DNA of 38,993 nucleotides, taken from contig PEQM01000029.1 in the NCBI GenBank assembly GCA_002786205.1, positions 1 through 38,993 of the forward strand, read 5' to 3'. The position numbers and the translations under genes are program-made. Source of the DNA: Legionella sp. GTDB lineage: Bacteria; Pseudomonadota; Gammaproteobacteria; Legionellales; Legionellaceae. Shown one piece after another: positions 1-8,392 of this stretch. The notes beneath the pieces are model-generated. The model did no database searches, was not told the DNA's origin, and was given only the letters and a program-made list of their open reading frames with translations. Position 1 is the stretch's first letter; the number at the start of each line of letters is the position of its first letter.

Positions 1-2
1 AA

Positions 3-300
3 GCTGCACGTTATCAGCCTGAAGCCATTGTCCCTTTACTGAAACATATCGAAAAGTTACCTCTGGAGGAAAAACAAGCAACTTTAATAAAAATTTTAAT
101 ACAAAAAACTTCAAATGGCTGGGATGCCTTAATGCTAGCTGCACGTCATCAGCCTGAAGCCATTGTCCCTTTACTGGAACATATCGAAAAGTTACCTCCT
201 AAGGAACAGCAAGAAATTTTAATACAAAAAACTTCAATTGGCTGGAATGCCTTAACGCTGGCTGCAGCGTGTCAGCCTAAAGCCGTTGCGCCTTTGGTAG
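3..300 (+). repeat. Tandem ankyrin-like coding repeats (41-45 codons)
   Basis: Units begin at about 3, 138 and 261, giving spacings of 135 and 123 bases. Bases 3-62 and 138-197 differ at only two positions, so the duplication is recent or homogenised. The first unit carries 12 extra bases, adding four residues around the ILI(Q)K segment; the frame is kept. Confidence 0.85.
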
Positions 301-2390
301 AACATATAAAACAATTCACCCCAGCGGAGCAAAACGAAATGTTGGGTGGAGATTGGGATTTATTACGGCGCGCAGCATCGACTTTTCGTGCACATTTACA
401 CGTACGTTTTTTACAAATGCAAACACTAGCTGGTCGAGATGCGTATAGTACACGTTCGGCTTATGCTGCAGAGCGTCTGTATGAAGGGGTTGAATTGCTA
501 TTCAAGGATGAGCGTGCCTGGCCACAATGGCCAGCGTTGCGAGACGAGGCAAGAACAGCGTTTAAATACAACGCAGAGATGCTGCAATTAATCGAAGCGC
601 TTGATAAAGAACTGACGCAGCATCAGCGCCTCACCCGCAATAAGCGGCAATATAAAGAATTTGCTTCCTATTTTAATCTTGAACCAAAAACTTTGTCGAT
701 GGATGAGCAATATCTCTATTTAAATCCAGTTACCAAGGCTGAAAAACCGCCCTTGGCCGAATGTTTTTTAAAGGTGGGGGTTTCACTGTCCAAACAAACA
801 CTATCAGAGCATGAGGCCAAAGAAAAAGTAGCCATGGTCTATGCATTAATTAAAACATTTAGCCAAAAGCAGGTGCGTGAAATACTAAACAGCAGTATGG
901 CCGTCTTATCCCCAGGGGAACAAAATCAATTACAAGAATGGCTGGAAACCTTTGACGAAGAAATCATTGCCCGTCAAATGGATGCATTGCGTGATGAAAA
1001 AAATGAGCCAATCCCTAGCGCACCGCCCATAAAAGTATGGGCATTAGCAGAAGAACCAGTACCAATAGCACAAGTGATAAAAACAGCAGAGACTGACAAG
1101 CCGGTATTGACTGATGCCACTTTGGTGAATGAAACGGTTCATGTTGTAGATGCGATGGCATATGACCAATCGCTAGAAGAGGCTTTAGCAGAAGACAATA
1201 TGTTGCCTCAAGAGTGGGAAACTCAACTTCGTCTAGCACCGCAAGCAACGATAAGGGAATTGATAGCATTACCCCATGAAAAACAACAGGCAGTCTTGAC
1301 CTACCTGGAGAAAAAGCCGGCTAGTCTGCGTCAATTGATGAGTGTTTTCCAAGCTGACCCCATCAGTCAGCGTTATTTCTTATTAGTACAATTAGGGACA
1401 GCACCAACCAAAAGCGCAAATGCCAGAGATTATTTATACAATCAGTTAAAAACACTCATTGACATAGAAGAGCGCACCAGTGCACCTGAGAAACGACTAC
1501 AAATCAACCAGCTCTGGCAAGATTTTATTGAGCGATGTCGCATGAGCGTAGAAAAAGAAGGCGCATTGCCTACCCGATTTGCCAATGGATTCTGGAGCGC
1601 AATCAATAAGCCGGCCAATGTGTTAGATGAATTACTGAAAATTCAACAGCATCCACAATTTAAGCCCCAGATACCTCAAGAAACCCCGGTAGTTCACGCC
1701 TCAGCACCTGCTGCGGCCAGGCCAATGGCTATGAGTTCTGCCAAAGGAGAGAAAGCCTTGTTTTTAGCCCTCCAAAAAAACAACAACACAGCGGAGGTAG
1801 AAGACCTTCTGGCGGAAAACTATCCCCAGCATCTCGAATATCAAGATGGCGCACACAACATTCTGACTTTAATGTTTAGTAAAAGGCATCCCGCCTTATA
1901 TGATGTAATGCTCAGCATTAAAAACCTGCCTGATGACAAAAGACAGCAGATATTGTCGTTTGTCACCAACAAACAATACACCCTGATAGAACCACGAGCC
2001 TACGTCAATCAACGGGGCAATTATTCTGTTATGGGCAAACAGGCTTTATATGTGTTAGAGCTGGAGCGCATTGTCTTATCCATGAAAAATAACGACCCCG
2101 CGAAACAAAAACTGCAACAACTGCATACCACATTGGCCGCCATGGACTCTATCGAAGGCCATCCTCTGCGCCAAAAACAATGGTTTGAAGCCATTCAAAA
2201 CACCAGAAAAATGCCAGAAGTGAAACAAAAAAGAGGAATCGTTAACTGGTTTAAAAGTGCCTTGGGCTTTGCCAAAACAGAAAATATCAAAGGCTATGGT
2301 ATTGGCTTCTTTAAACCTTCAGTAGACAGCTTGTTAGATGACATGACCAATTTGCCCAAAGAAGAACAATATTTCAGGCAAAAAAAATAA
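3..2390 (+). CDS. Ankyrin-like repeat protein, 5' truncated by window edge (candidate Dot/Icm effector)
   Basis: The reading frame is open from the first bases of the window, so the true start lies upstream; the ATG at 132 sits inside a repeat and is not the start. The N-terminal visible part consists of tandem units of 41-45 residues with the pattern GW-ALxLAA-QPEAIVPLLEHIEKLP-EQQ-IL, which resembles degenerate ankyrin repeats. Two units are nearly identical at DNA level. The middle is charged and helical, with an Ala/Pro-rich linker near residues 530-545 (counted from the ATG at 132), then another ankyrin-like stretch (ALFLALQKNN, HNILTLMFSKRHP). The short motif LPxEKQQxxL recurs through the protein. 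No enzymatic motif is recognised. Ankyrin-like proteins of this kind in Legionella are often Dot/Icm substrates, but secretion is inferred only. The gene ends in TAA at 2388. Confidence 0.8.
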   Translation, partial: AARYQPEAIVPLLKHIEKLPLEEKQATLIKILIQKTSNGWDALMLAARHQPEAIVPLLEHIEKLPPKEQQEILIQKTSIGWNALTLAAACQPKAVAPLVEHIKQFTPAEQNEMLGGDWDLLRRAASTFRAHLHVRFLQMQTLAGRDAYSTRSAYAAERLYEGVELLFKDERAWPQWPALRDEARTAFKYNAEMLQLIEALDKELTQHQRLTRNKRQYKEFASYFNLEPKTLSMDEQYLYLNPVTKAEKPPLAECFLKVGVSLSKQTLSEHEAKEKVAMVYALIKTFSQKQVREILNSSMAVLSPGEQNQLQEWLETFDEEIIARQMDALRDEKNEPIPSAPPIKVWALAEEPVPIAQVIKTAETDKPVLTDATLVNETVHVVDAMAYDQSLEEALAEDNMLPQEWETQLRLAPQATIRELIALPHEKQQAVLTYLEKKPASLRQLMSVFQADPISQRYFLLVQLGTAPTKSANARDYLYNQLKTLIDIEERTSAPEKRLQINQLWQDFIERCRMSVEKEGALPTRFANGFWSAINKPANVLDELLKIQQHPQFKPQIPQETPVVHASAPAAARPMAMSSAKGEKALFLALQKNNNTAEVEDLLAENYPQHLEYQDGAHNILTLMFSKRHPALYDVMLSIKNLPDDKRQQILSFVTNKQYTLIEPRAYVNQRGNYSVMGKQALYVLELERIVLSMKNNDPAKQKLQQLHTTLAAMDSIEGHPLRQKQWFEAIQNTRKMPEVKQKRGIVNWFKSALGFAKTENIKGYGIGFFKPSVDSLLDDMTNLPKEEQYFRQKK

Positions 2391-2632
2391 AGGCTCTTGG
2401 GGGGGTAATAAAATATTATCTTGGATAGCTGATAGAGGCACGATGTTTATTTGTAAAGTATTAGGACTAATTGTCAACACGATCTAGTGAATTGCTGTGG
2501 CGCAGGCGCTCCGCGACTCTTTCAGCGAGTCGTCCAAAAGCCCAGCTCTGTTGCTGGTTATTATTTGAGAAGTGCTTTTCTTTTTTTTACACAAAGTGTT
2601 ATTATTATATTTTAACCTACTGATTTATTTTC
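2391..2632. other. Intergenic region with GC-richer hairpin segment
   Basis: This 242-base gap holds a 15-bp match to the end of the local insertion sequence (2473-2487), then a GC-richer island at about 2495-2560. The island contains an inverted repeat CGACTC/GAGTCG (2514-2519 with 2527-2532, 7-nt loop) and a second small one, CCAGC/GCTGG. Neither is followed by a clean T-tract, so I do not call a terminator. A candidate promoter for the next gene lies at its right end. Confidence 0.5.
2586..2613 (+). promoter_or_regulatory. Candidate sigma70-type promoter for the 1080-residue protein gene
   Basis: TTTACA (2586-2591), 16-bp spacer, TATTTT (2608-2613). It would start transcription near 2620, about 13 bases before the GTG start. 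The region is AT-rich, so chance matches are likely. Confidence 0.3.
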
Positions 2633-5600
2633 GTGCTTTCAGGTGTCATTACCCTACTTACTAATTATTTAAATACTAGTAAATACATCCCAACAGTTTC
2701 TTTAACTTTAAATAAAGAAGAACGTATTTTTTTTTCATCAGCTGAGGATGCTGCACGTTTTATACAAAAATTCTGGCGGTTAGCACAATTAAGGAGACAA
2801 TTGGCACAAGACCCTTATCATGCTTACGTTCGTCTTGTTGCCATCAATGATCCGCTTCGCGCTTTATCGCTTAAAATGCTAGGACAAAGGCAGTCTGATG
2901 TTTTAACTGAAAATAACCTGATTCGTAATCCATTTAAAAGCATCACCCATTATCATCGTACAAGCATTACCAAACAAGAAACCGAGCAAATTATTGCTTC
3001 TAGCTACACCATGCCAAGCGCGTTTTTTCTTCCTCTTGTCTCTTGCCAAACAACCCCTATACTTAAGCTTTTAGCCAGCATATTGCCGCCTAAAACTTCA
3101 CTGGTACAATTAACCAAGTCTATTGATAACCCTCTTGTATTCGCTCATCTGAATAGCAATGCATTAACTGATAAAGATATGGATGATTGTATTGAACTAA
3201 TCATTAGATCGTCTGGGATTATCGCATCACCATGGGAAATTAGCCGCTCAACTTGTAAATCAACTCACCCCCTAAGGTTTTTAAAGAGGAATAAAATCAA
3301 ATCGGATGCGCTAAAAAAATTGCGTTTACTAGCTAATAATGATCATGCGCCAACCCATTTACTTGCAAATGCTCTAATCCATCTTTTAACTGACTTGTCT
3401 TCTTTGTCCTCTCAGGCCATGGATAGAATAGATATAATTATCAACATAATGACGTTGTTTTATTCTTATGACTACAGTCTTTTTGCGCAACACATGTACT
3501 ATATTATCCATGAAATTAGCCTTTCATTAGTGGATATAGATAAAGTTTTTTTAGCAAAGCAATTTGAAATATTTCAAAATAAATCCCAGAAAACACTGCT
3601 CTTTGCTTTGGGCTTACAAGAAAGAGAATTACCAAATCACCATTTTATTTGTGCTCCTGCATTATCAGGCAGTCACGCACACATGCAGGCATTAACATTG
3701 GCCCACAGCTTAGTCCCATTTGTCTACTCACCCATTTATTTTGATAGTGATAAAAATTATTTTGAATTCAGTCAATTTCATCCTTACTCAAAAAAAAATA
3801 ATGCCAATATCTTTTTTTTAACAACAGGCCCTATTTGTTTTGAAAAAGTTTGGCCTGGAGTTGACATTAACTTGTTTATAAAAAATCATATTATCGATGA
3901 ACATAAAAAACAACCTGTTGTTTTATTAATCGACATCACTACTACTTTGTATAAAAATCTACGTTTGAACAGGGAATCTATGAAACTGTTTAAAAGTGGA
4001 CAATTAGCGCTTATCTTTTTTGAAAGCAATCAAAAATTTGGACTGCTACATTCAGATCAAGCACAATGTGGAAGAATGATGGCGTTGTATTCAACAAAAA
4101 CATTTTATGCAAAAAACATTAATCATTTCAAATCTAAAATTATCATTGACTACTATCATCACATTGATTTGCGCATTAACGTTTATATACGCTCTCGATG
4201 TGAGGCCATTTTAGAACAAATAAAACAGCAGCATTTTAATCAAGGCGCTTCATTAAACGACTTTATGGAGCAGTTTAACTTATCACAAAAAACTACAGCG
4301 GTAAGTCAAGACAGTTTGTACAATAAAGAAGAGCTCTATTTTTGTCTTGCTGGCTATGATAAAAAAAACAAGTTACAAGAAATTCTACCCATCAGACACA
4401 GCTTTGGCCATTTCGATACAACTATAACCGGATCACGCATCAGCGCCAATGCATCAGATCGACTCGATTCCTGGTTAGAAATAACCAAAATCTATCTACA
4501 TGTCTATTTAGATAGCACCAACCAAGAAGATTTAACTGTTTTTTTACTCAACAAATCTCTTAACACAGATAAAATATCTGTCACGGAACAAATTATCTAT
4601 TTGAGCTTGGCTAATTATTTGATTCAAGCAAATAAGCAACTTCTAATAGACAATTTGTTTTTTTTGATATGGACTAAGAAACTTTTATCGCTTTGCGTCT
4701 CATTGATCCATAGACCCATCTATAATTTCATCTATTCTCATCTTATTCAGGCTCAAAAGGAAATAAAAGCGCTAGTTCTACTGCCCGAATGGCCTTTGTT
4801 TATTCGACTATTTGAATTTTTATTAACTCAGGAAATTAACTATAAAAATCCTTCTTCCTATTGGATGAGTAAAGATCAACTGGCTTTGCTTTCCATATCT
4901 TTTATTGATGTACTGATTAATTATTATTTTTTAACACACAATTCAGCAACCTTTCTTCAAGACAGCAGTGAGTGCTTCAATATTCCAATCCAGCAGCTTC
5001 AATCGAATATCAAGCAAAGAAGCGCATTAAAAGAGGCTTTTCTGCAAGGTGATAACTCTCCTCTTGGGCTGTTTCAAATCACCAATATTTTTTTAGATAA
5101 CAGGTTAACTACGCCTCTTTATTTGGCCATTCTAAAAAGTAAAACCCACTGGGCCTCTCAAATTATAGCAAACCACGGTCTTATTTTTACCTCTTTTCTC
5201 AAGAGAAATACTGCCTTGCTTGAGGCAGCACAAAAAGGTCAAAAGAAGGTGTTGTTTTCATTATTACAACAAATAAGCACGCTCCCCCATTCTGTTATCA
5301 AGCAGCAACTCGCAGCCATAGATAACAACGGATTTACTGCATTGCACTGGGCTGCATTCCATGGCAATGCCAGCGCATGTCGCTTATTAATACGTTTGAA
5401 TATAAATATTTTTTCATTACTTAACGAAGAAGAGCACGCACTTTACTTAACAACCTCTTATGCTGTGCAAAAACTTTTTGAAGAGTACTGGATTATCAAA
5501 AAAATACTGCTAGAAGCCGCTTATTCGCATCAAAAAACTCCAATGATACTGGCTTTTTTTAAATGGTCATACGCCCTTTCTGAGCAAAAAAGAATTCTTA

Positions 5601-5875
5601 TTGAGCGTTATCAAAGTATTATAGATGAGTTAAATAATAAGGTTACCTTCATTCCATTTGCTTTGTCTTTGTCTGCGCAATTTGAACTGCTTCTTACTTC
5701 CTTAGAAAATAAACCTCAAGACACTCAAATAAAGCAAGAGCCACACCGATTTTTTAAACCCGTTTTAAAACAAATAAAAAATCTCACCACTATAGACGCA
5801 TTGCCTCCAGTTGAAGAAATTCAATGTGATGAAGACTCAGTTGGTTTAAATAAGACCTATTGCCTTATTTCCTAG
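2633..5875 (+). CDS. Large protein with IQ-like motif and C-terminal ankyrin unit (candidate effector)
   Basis: 1080 residues from a GTG at 2633. An in-frame TGA at 2621 excludes an upstream start, and no good Shine-Dalgarno is visible, so the start is uncertain. Residues 44-54 read IQKFWRLAQLR, matching the calmodulin-binding IQ pattern IQxxxRxxxxR, with preceding AAR as in eukaryotic IQ segments. Residues about 895-925 form a good ankyrin unit (NGFTALHWAAFHGNASACRL), with weaker flanking units (LLEAAQKGQKKVLFSLL). The central 700 residues match no family I recognise. The C-terminus is polar. The gene stands alone on its strand between the first repeat gene and the pilus operon. The mix of modules suggests a host-directed secreted protein; the activity is unknown. 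Confidence 0.8.
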   Translation: MLSGVITLLTNYLNTSKYIPTVSLTLNKEERIFFSSAEDAARFIQKFWRLAQLRRQLAQDPYHAYVRLVAINDPLRALSLKMLGQRQSDVLTENNLIRNPFKSITHYHRTSITKQETEQIIASSYTMPSAFFLPLVSCQTTPILKLLASILPPKTSLVQLTKSIDNPLVFAHLNSNALTDKDMDDCIELIIRSSGIIASPWEISRSTCKSTHPLRFLKRNKIKSDALKKLRLLANNDHAPTHLLANALIHLLTDLSSLSSQAMDRIDIIINIMTLFYSYDYSLFAQHMYYIIHEISLSLVDIDKVFLAKQFEIFQNKSQKTLLFALGLQERELPNHHFICAPALSGSHAHMQALTLAHSLVPFVYSPIYFDSDKNYFEFSQFHPYSKKNNANIFFLTTGPICFEKVWPGVDINLFIKNHIIDEHKKQPVVLLIDITTTLYKNLRLNRESMKLFKSGQLALIFFESNQKFGLLHSDQAQCGRMMALYSTKTFYAKNINHFKSKIIIDYYHHIDLRINVYIRSRCEAILEQIKQQHFNQGASLNDFMEQFNLSQKTTAVSQDSLYNKEELYFCLAGYDKKNKLQEILPIRHSFGHFDTTITGSRISANASDRLDSWLEITKIYLHVYLDSTNQEDLTVFLLNKSLNTDKISVTEQIIYLSLANYLIQANKQLLIDNLFFLIWTKKLLSLCVSLIHRPIYNFIYSHLIQAQKEIKALVLLPEWPLFIRLFEFLLTQEINYKNPSSYWMSKDQLALLSISFIDVLINYYFLTHNSATFLQDSSECFNIPIQQLQSNIKQRSALKEAFLQGDNSPLGLFQITNIFLDNRLTTPLYLAILKSKTHWASQIIANHGLIFTSFLKRNTALLEAAQKGQKKVLFSLLQQISTLPHSVIKQQLAAIDNNGFTALHWAAFHGNASACRLLIRLNINIFSLLNEEEHALYLTTSYAVQKLFEEYWIIKKILLEAAYSHQKTPMILAFFKWSYALSEQKRILIERYQSIIDELNNKVTFIPFALSLSAQFELLLTSLENKPQDTQIKQEPHRFFKPVLKQIKNLTTIDALPPVEEIQCDEDSVGLNKTYCLIS

Positions 5876-5962
5876 ACCTACGTCATCATCCTCCATTTCT
5901 AGCTATCACTCTCATCAAAATCAACCTGGTAAAACTTCAGAACAATAATTAAAAACATCTTC

Positions 5963-5968
5963 TATACT
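5963..5968 (+). promoter_or_regulatory. Candidate -10 element for the pilus operon
   Basis: TATACT at 5963-5968 lies upstream of the basic-protein/pilBCD genes in the 180-base gap after 5875. No convincing -35 hexamer sits at the expected distance, so this is a weak call. Transcription would start near 5975. Confidence 0.25.
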
Positions 5969-5981
5969 AAAAAGGAACAGG

Positions 5982-6068
5982 ATGTCTTTTAAAAGTCACC
6001 GTAATGAACTCAATGGTGGCATCTCTTGCGTAGTACTATCATCCAAGGAGAGGATATGCGCTTCATGA
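5982..6068 (+). CDS. Possible 28-residue upstream ORF / leader peptide
   Basis: An ATG at 5982, preceded by AAAGGAACAGG, opens 28 codons (MSFKSHRNELNGG...) ending at TGA 6066-6068. Its 3' end overlaps the ATG of the following gene (6056) in another frame, and that gene's AAGGAG lies inside it, so translational coupling is conceivable. Only the ribosome-binding site, length and position support it; it may be chance. Confidence 0.25.
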   Translation: MSFKSHRNELNGGISCVVLSSKERICAS

Positions 6069-6661
6069 AAAATGAAAAACACATGCGATGTCATAGTTCT
6101 TTTCATACTATGCTGTCCTTAATGACTAATCCAAGTGCTTTTAATAATACCAAAAAAACAAAAAAAAATGCGCCTGCTGCCAACCACAAAGTGCAAGATG
6201 ATCTTGACGCTTTGATAAGTCAATATAATGATTTCAATGAGGGAGGCTGCATTATAACCTTTGAAACAAAAGTTAAAGCAAAACCAGTTCGGACATTGAT
6301 ACCCGCCTCCATTAATCGTTTGGTAAAAAAAACTACCCCTCTAATAGCCCCCTCTTGCTTTTATTACAGAAAAATAATTATAGAAAATAACAATCAGTAT
6401 TTTGCACAACGTAAACGAAAAAAAATTAAAAAAGCATTAAAATACAATGGTCTTCTGGCTTATAAAAAAAAACGTCGCCATTCAAAACGAATAAACCCGA
6501 ATCAAATGAAATGTAATGGATCACCATGCCCAGTCAATGAGGCCTCAAAGCCAAGTACATACAAGTTAAATTCTCAATCCTTTTTTGCAAGACCTTATTA
6601 TCAGAAAGTAAATACTTCAGATGACTATGCTATACTTTTACTTAATAAAACAGCAAGATAA
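6056..6661 (+). CDS. Very basic hypothetical protein upstream of pilB
   Basis: 201 residues from the ATG at 6056, chosen because AAGGAGAGG lies just upstream (6045-6053); an in-frame TTG at 6026 has no such site. The protein is strongly basic, with clusters such as KKTKKN, RKRKKIKKALK and YKKKRRHSKR, and has no signal peptide or clear membrane segment. I recognise no family. It ends six bases before pilB, so it is probably co-transcribed with pilBCD. It could bind nucleic acid or be a pilus accessory factor; the basic runs also resemble nuclear-localisation signals. None of these roles is shown by the sequence. Confidence 0.65.
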   Translation: MRFMKNEKHMRCHSSFHTMLSLMTNPSAFNNTKKTKKNAPAANHKVQDDLDALISQYNDFNEGGCIITFETKVKAKPVRTLIPASINRLVKKTTPLIAPSCFYYRKIIIENNNQYFAQRKRKKIKKALKYNGLLAYKKKRRHSKRINPNQMKCNGSPCPVNEASKPSTYKLNSQSFFARPYYQKVNTSDDYAILLLNKTAR

Positions 6662-6667
6662 ACTCGT

Positions 6668-8389
6668 ATGACACCCATTACAGAGGACATTAAATTACAT
6701 GGTATAGGGCAACTGCTTGTCCTCGAAAAACTTTTAGATAAAGAAAAAGCCCTTTTGTTATACAAACAAGCTGCTGCAGAAAAAATCACTTTAACGCAAT
6801 GCATTGTAAAAAATCGAATCCTTTCTGCTGAGACAGTTGCATTCGTTGTTGCGCAAAATTTTGGTGTTCCCATGCTTGATCTTAATTGCATTGAGACCGA
6901 CACCATCCCCATCAACCTGGTTAACGAAAAGCTGATTCGTAGACATTTAGTGGTTCCCTTACTACATAGAGGAAGCAATTTGTATTTGGCTACTGATGAT
7001 CCAAGTAAACATGCTGCTTTAAAAGAAATACAATTTCACACTGGTTTAAATCCTCAGGTTATCGTAGTTGAAACAGACAAGCTTACTTTGTTTATTGATC
7101 AATTACTAAATGCAAAAGAAAGCCAAGGTCTTGCCGATTACGTTGACGATGGAAGTGAATTGGATGGTTTGGAAATTAGTGCAGATGAAGAAATGGAAAA
7201 TGAAGTCACCAGCTCTGTCACTGATGATGCACCTGTCGTAAAATTTGTTAATAAAGTACTGCTTGATGCCATAAAAAAAGGCGCCTCTGACATTCATTTT
7301 GAACCCTATGAAAAAGAGTATCGAATCCGTTTTAGACAAGATGGTATTTTGCATGAAATTGCAACACCGCCGGTCAGCCTTTCAACACGTATTACTGCAC
7401 GAATTAAAGTCATGTCCAATCTGGATATTTCTGAAAGGCGAGTTCCGCAAGATGGAGGGTTCAAAATGAAATTATCACGTACTCACTCTATAGATTTTCG
7501 TGTCAGCACATGCCCCACTACCAATGGGGAAAAAGTAGTCATGCGGGTTTTAGATCCCAGCGCAGCAAAATTAGGCATTGAAGCACTAGGATTTAGTCCT
7601 CTACAAAAAGATTTATTCCTCAAAGCCATTGAGAGACCCCAGGGGATGATCTTGGTCACAGGCCCAACAGGTAGTGGTAAAACCGTAAGTTTGTATACAG
7701 CATTAAATATTTTAAACACCAAAGAAGTTAATATTTCTACCGCAGAAGACCCTGTTGAAATAAAAGTAGCCGGTATCAATCAGGTCAACATTAATATTAA
7801 AGCAGGACTGACTTTTTCTGGTGCACTTCGCTCCTTTTTACGTCAAGATCCTGATATTATCATGGTGGGTGAGATAAGAGATCTGGAAACTGCTGAAATT
7901 GCAGTAAAAGCCGCACAAACAGGACATTTGGTTTTATCCACTCTCCATACCAATAGTGCAGCTGAAACCTTGAATCGCTTGGTTAATATGGGCATTCCTA
8001 CTTTTAATATAGCCAGCTCTGTTACTATTATTATTGCTCAAAGATTAGCACGAAAATTATGCGAAAAGTGTAAATTGGCACGTGATGATTTTACACCGCA
8101 AAGCTTGATTGAATTAGGCTTTTCTCCAGCTGATGTAGAAAAAATTATTATATATAAAGCAGTTGGTTGCGATCAGTGCACTTCCGGGTACAGAGGGCGT
8201 GTTGGTCTTTATGAGGTTTTGCCTATGACTAAAACTTTAGGACAAATGATTATGAATGGCGCCAACTCGATGGAATTACTTAAAGAGGCGCAAGCGCAAG
8301 GAATGCTAACCATTTATCAATCTGGTCTGGAGAAAATAAAACAAGGCATCACAACTATTGAGGAGGTCAACAGAGTTACTGTTGATTAA
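6668..8389 (+). CDS. pilB: Type IV pilus assembly ATPase PilB
   Basis: 573 residues, the usual PilB length. It is the cytoplasmic hexameric ATPase that drives pilus extension by feeding pilin subunits into the fibre through PilC. The N-terminal T2SSE_N-type domain spans about residues 1-150. The ATPase core carries Walker A GPTGSGKT near residues 331-338, Asp-box and Walker B-type segments (RQDPDIIMVGEIRD), a His-box (GHLVLSTLHTNSA) and a tetracysteine zinc motif (CEKC near 464, then CDQC). A retraction ATPase (PilT) would be shorter and lack the N-terminal domain and cysteines; GspE of type II secretion is the nearest alternative but does not fit the pilC/pilD neighbours. The ATG at 6668 follows the upstream gene by six bases with only a weak Shine-Dalgarno, so coupling is likely. 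Confidence 0.96.
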   Translation: MTPITEDIKLHGIGQLLVLEKLLDKEKALLLYKQAAAEKITLTQCIVKNRILSAETVAFVVAQNFGVPMLDLNCIETDTIPINLVNEKLIRRHLVVPLLHRGSNLYLATDDPSKHAALKEIQFHTGLNPQVIVVETDKLTLFIDQLLNAKESQGLADYVDDGSELDGLEISADEEMENEVTSSVTDDAPVVKFVNKVLLDAIKKGASDIHFEPYEKEYRIRFRQDGILHEIATPPVSLSTRITARIKVMSNLDISERRVPQDGGFKMKLSRTHSIDFRVSTCPTTNGEKVVMRVLDPSAAKLGIEALGFSPLQKDLFLKAIERPQGMILVTGPTGSGKTVSLYTALNILNTKEVNISTAEDPVEIKVAGINQVNINIKAGLTFSGALRSFLRQDPDIIMVGEIRDLETAEIAVKAAQTGHLVLSTLHTNSAAETLNRLVNMGIPTFNIASSVTIIIAQRLARKLCEKCKLARDDFTPQSLIELGFSPADVEKIIIYKAVGCDQCTSGYRGRVGLYEVLPMTKTLGQMIMNGANSMELLKEAQAQGMLTIYQSGLEKIKQGITTIEEVNRVTVD

Positions 8390-8392
8390 ACT

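Noticed and set aside
132-134. ATG as the start of the first gene
   Set aside because: The frame is open to the window edge and the upstream codons encode another copy of the same repeat.
2514-2532. Rho-independent terminator after the first gene
   Set aside because: The 6-bp stem is not followed by a T-tract and lies more than 120 bases past the stop codon.
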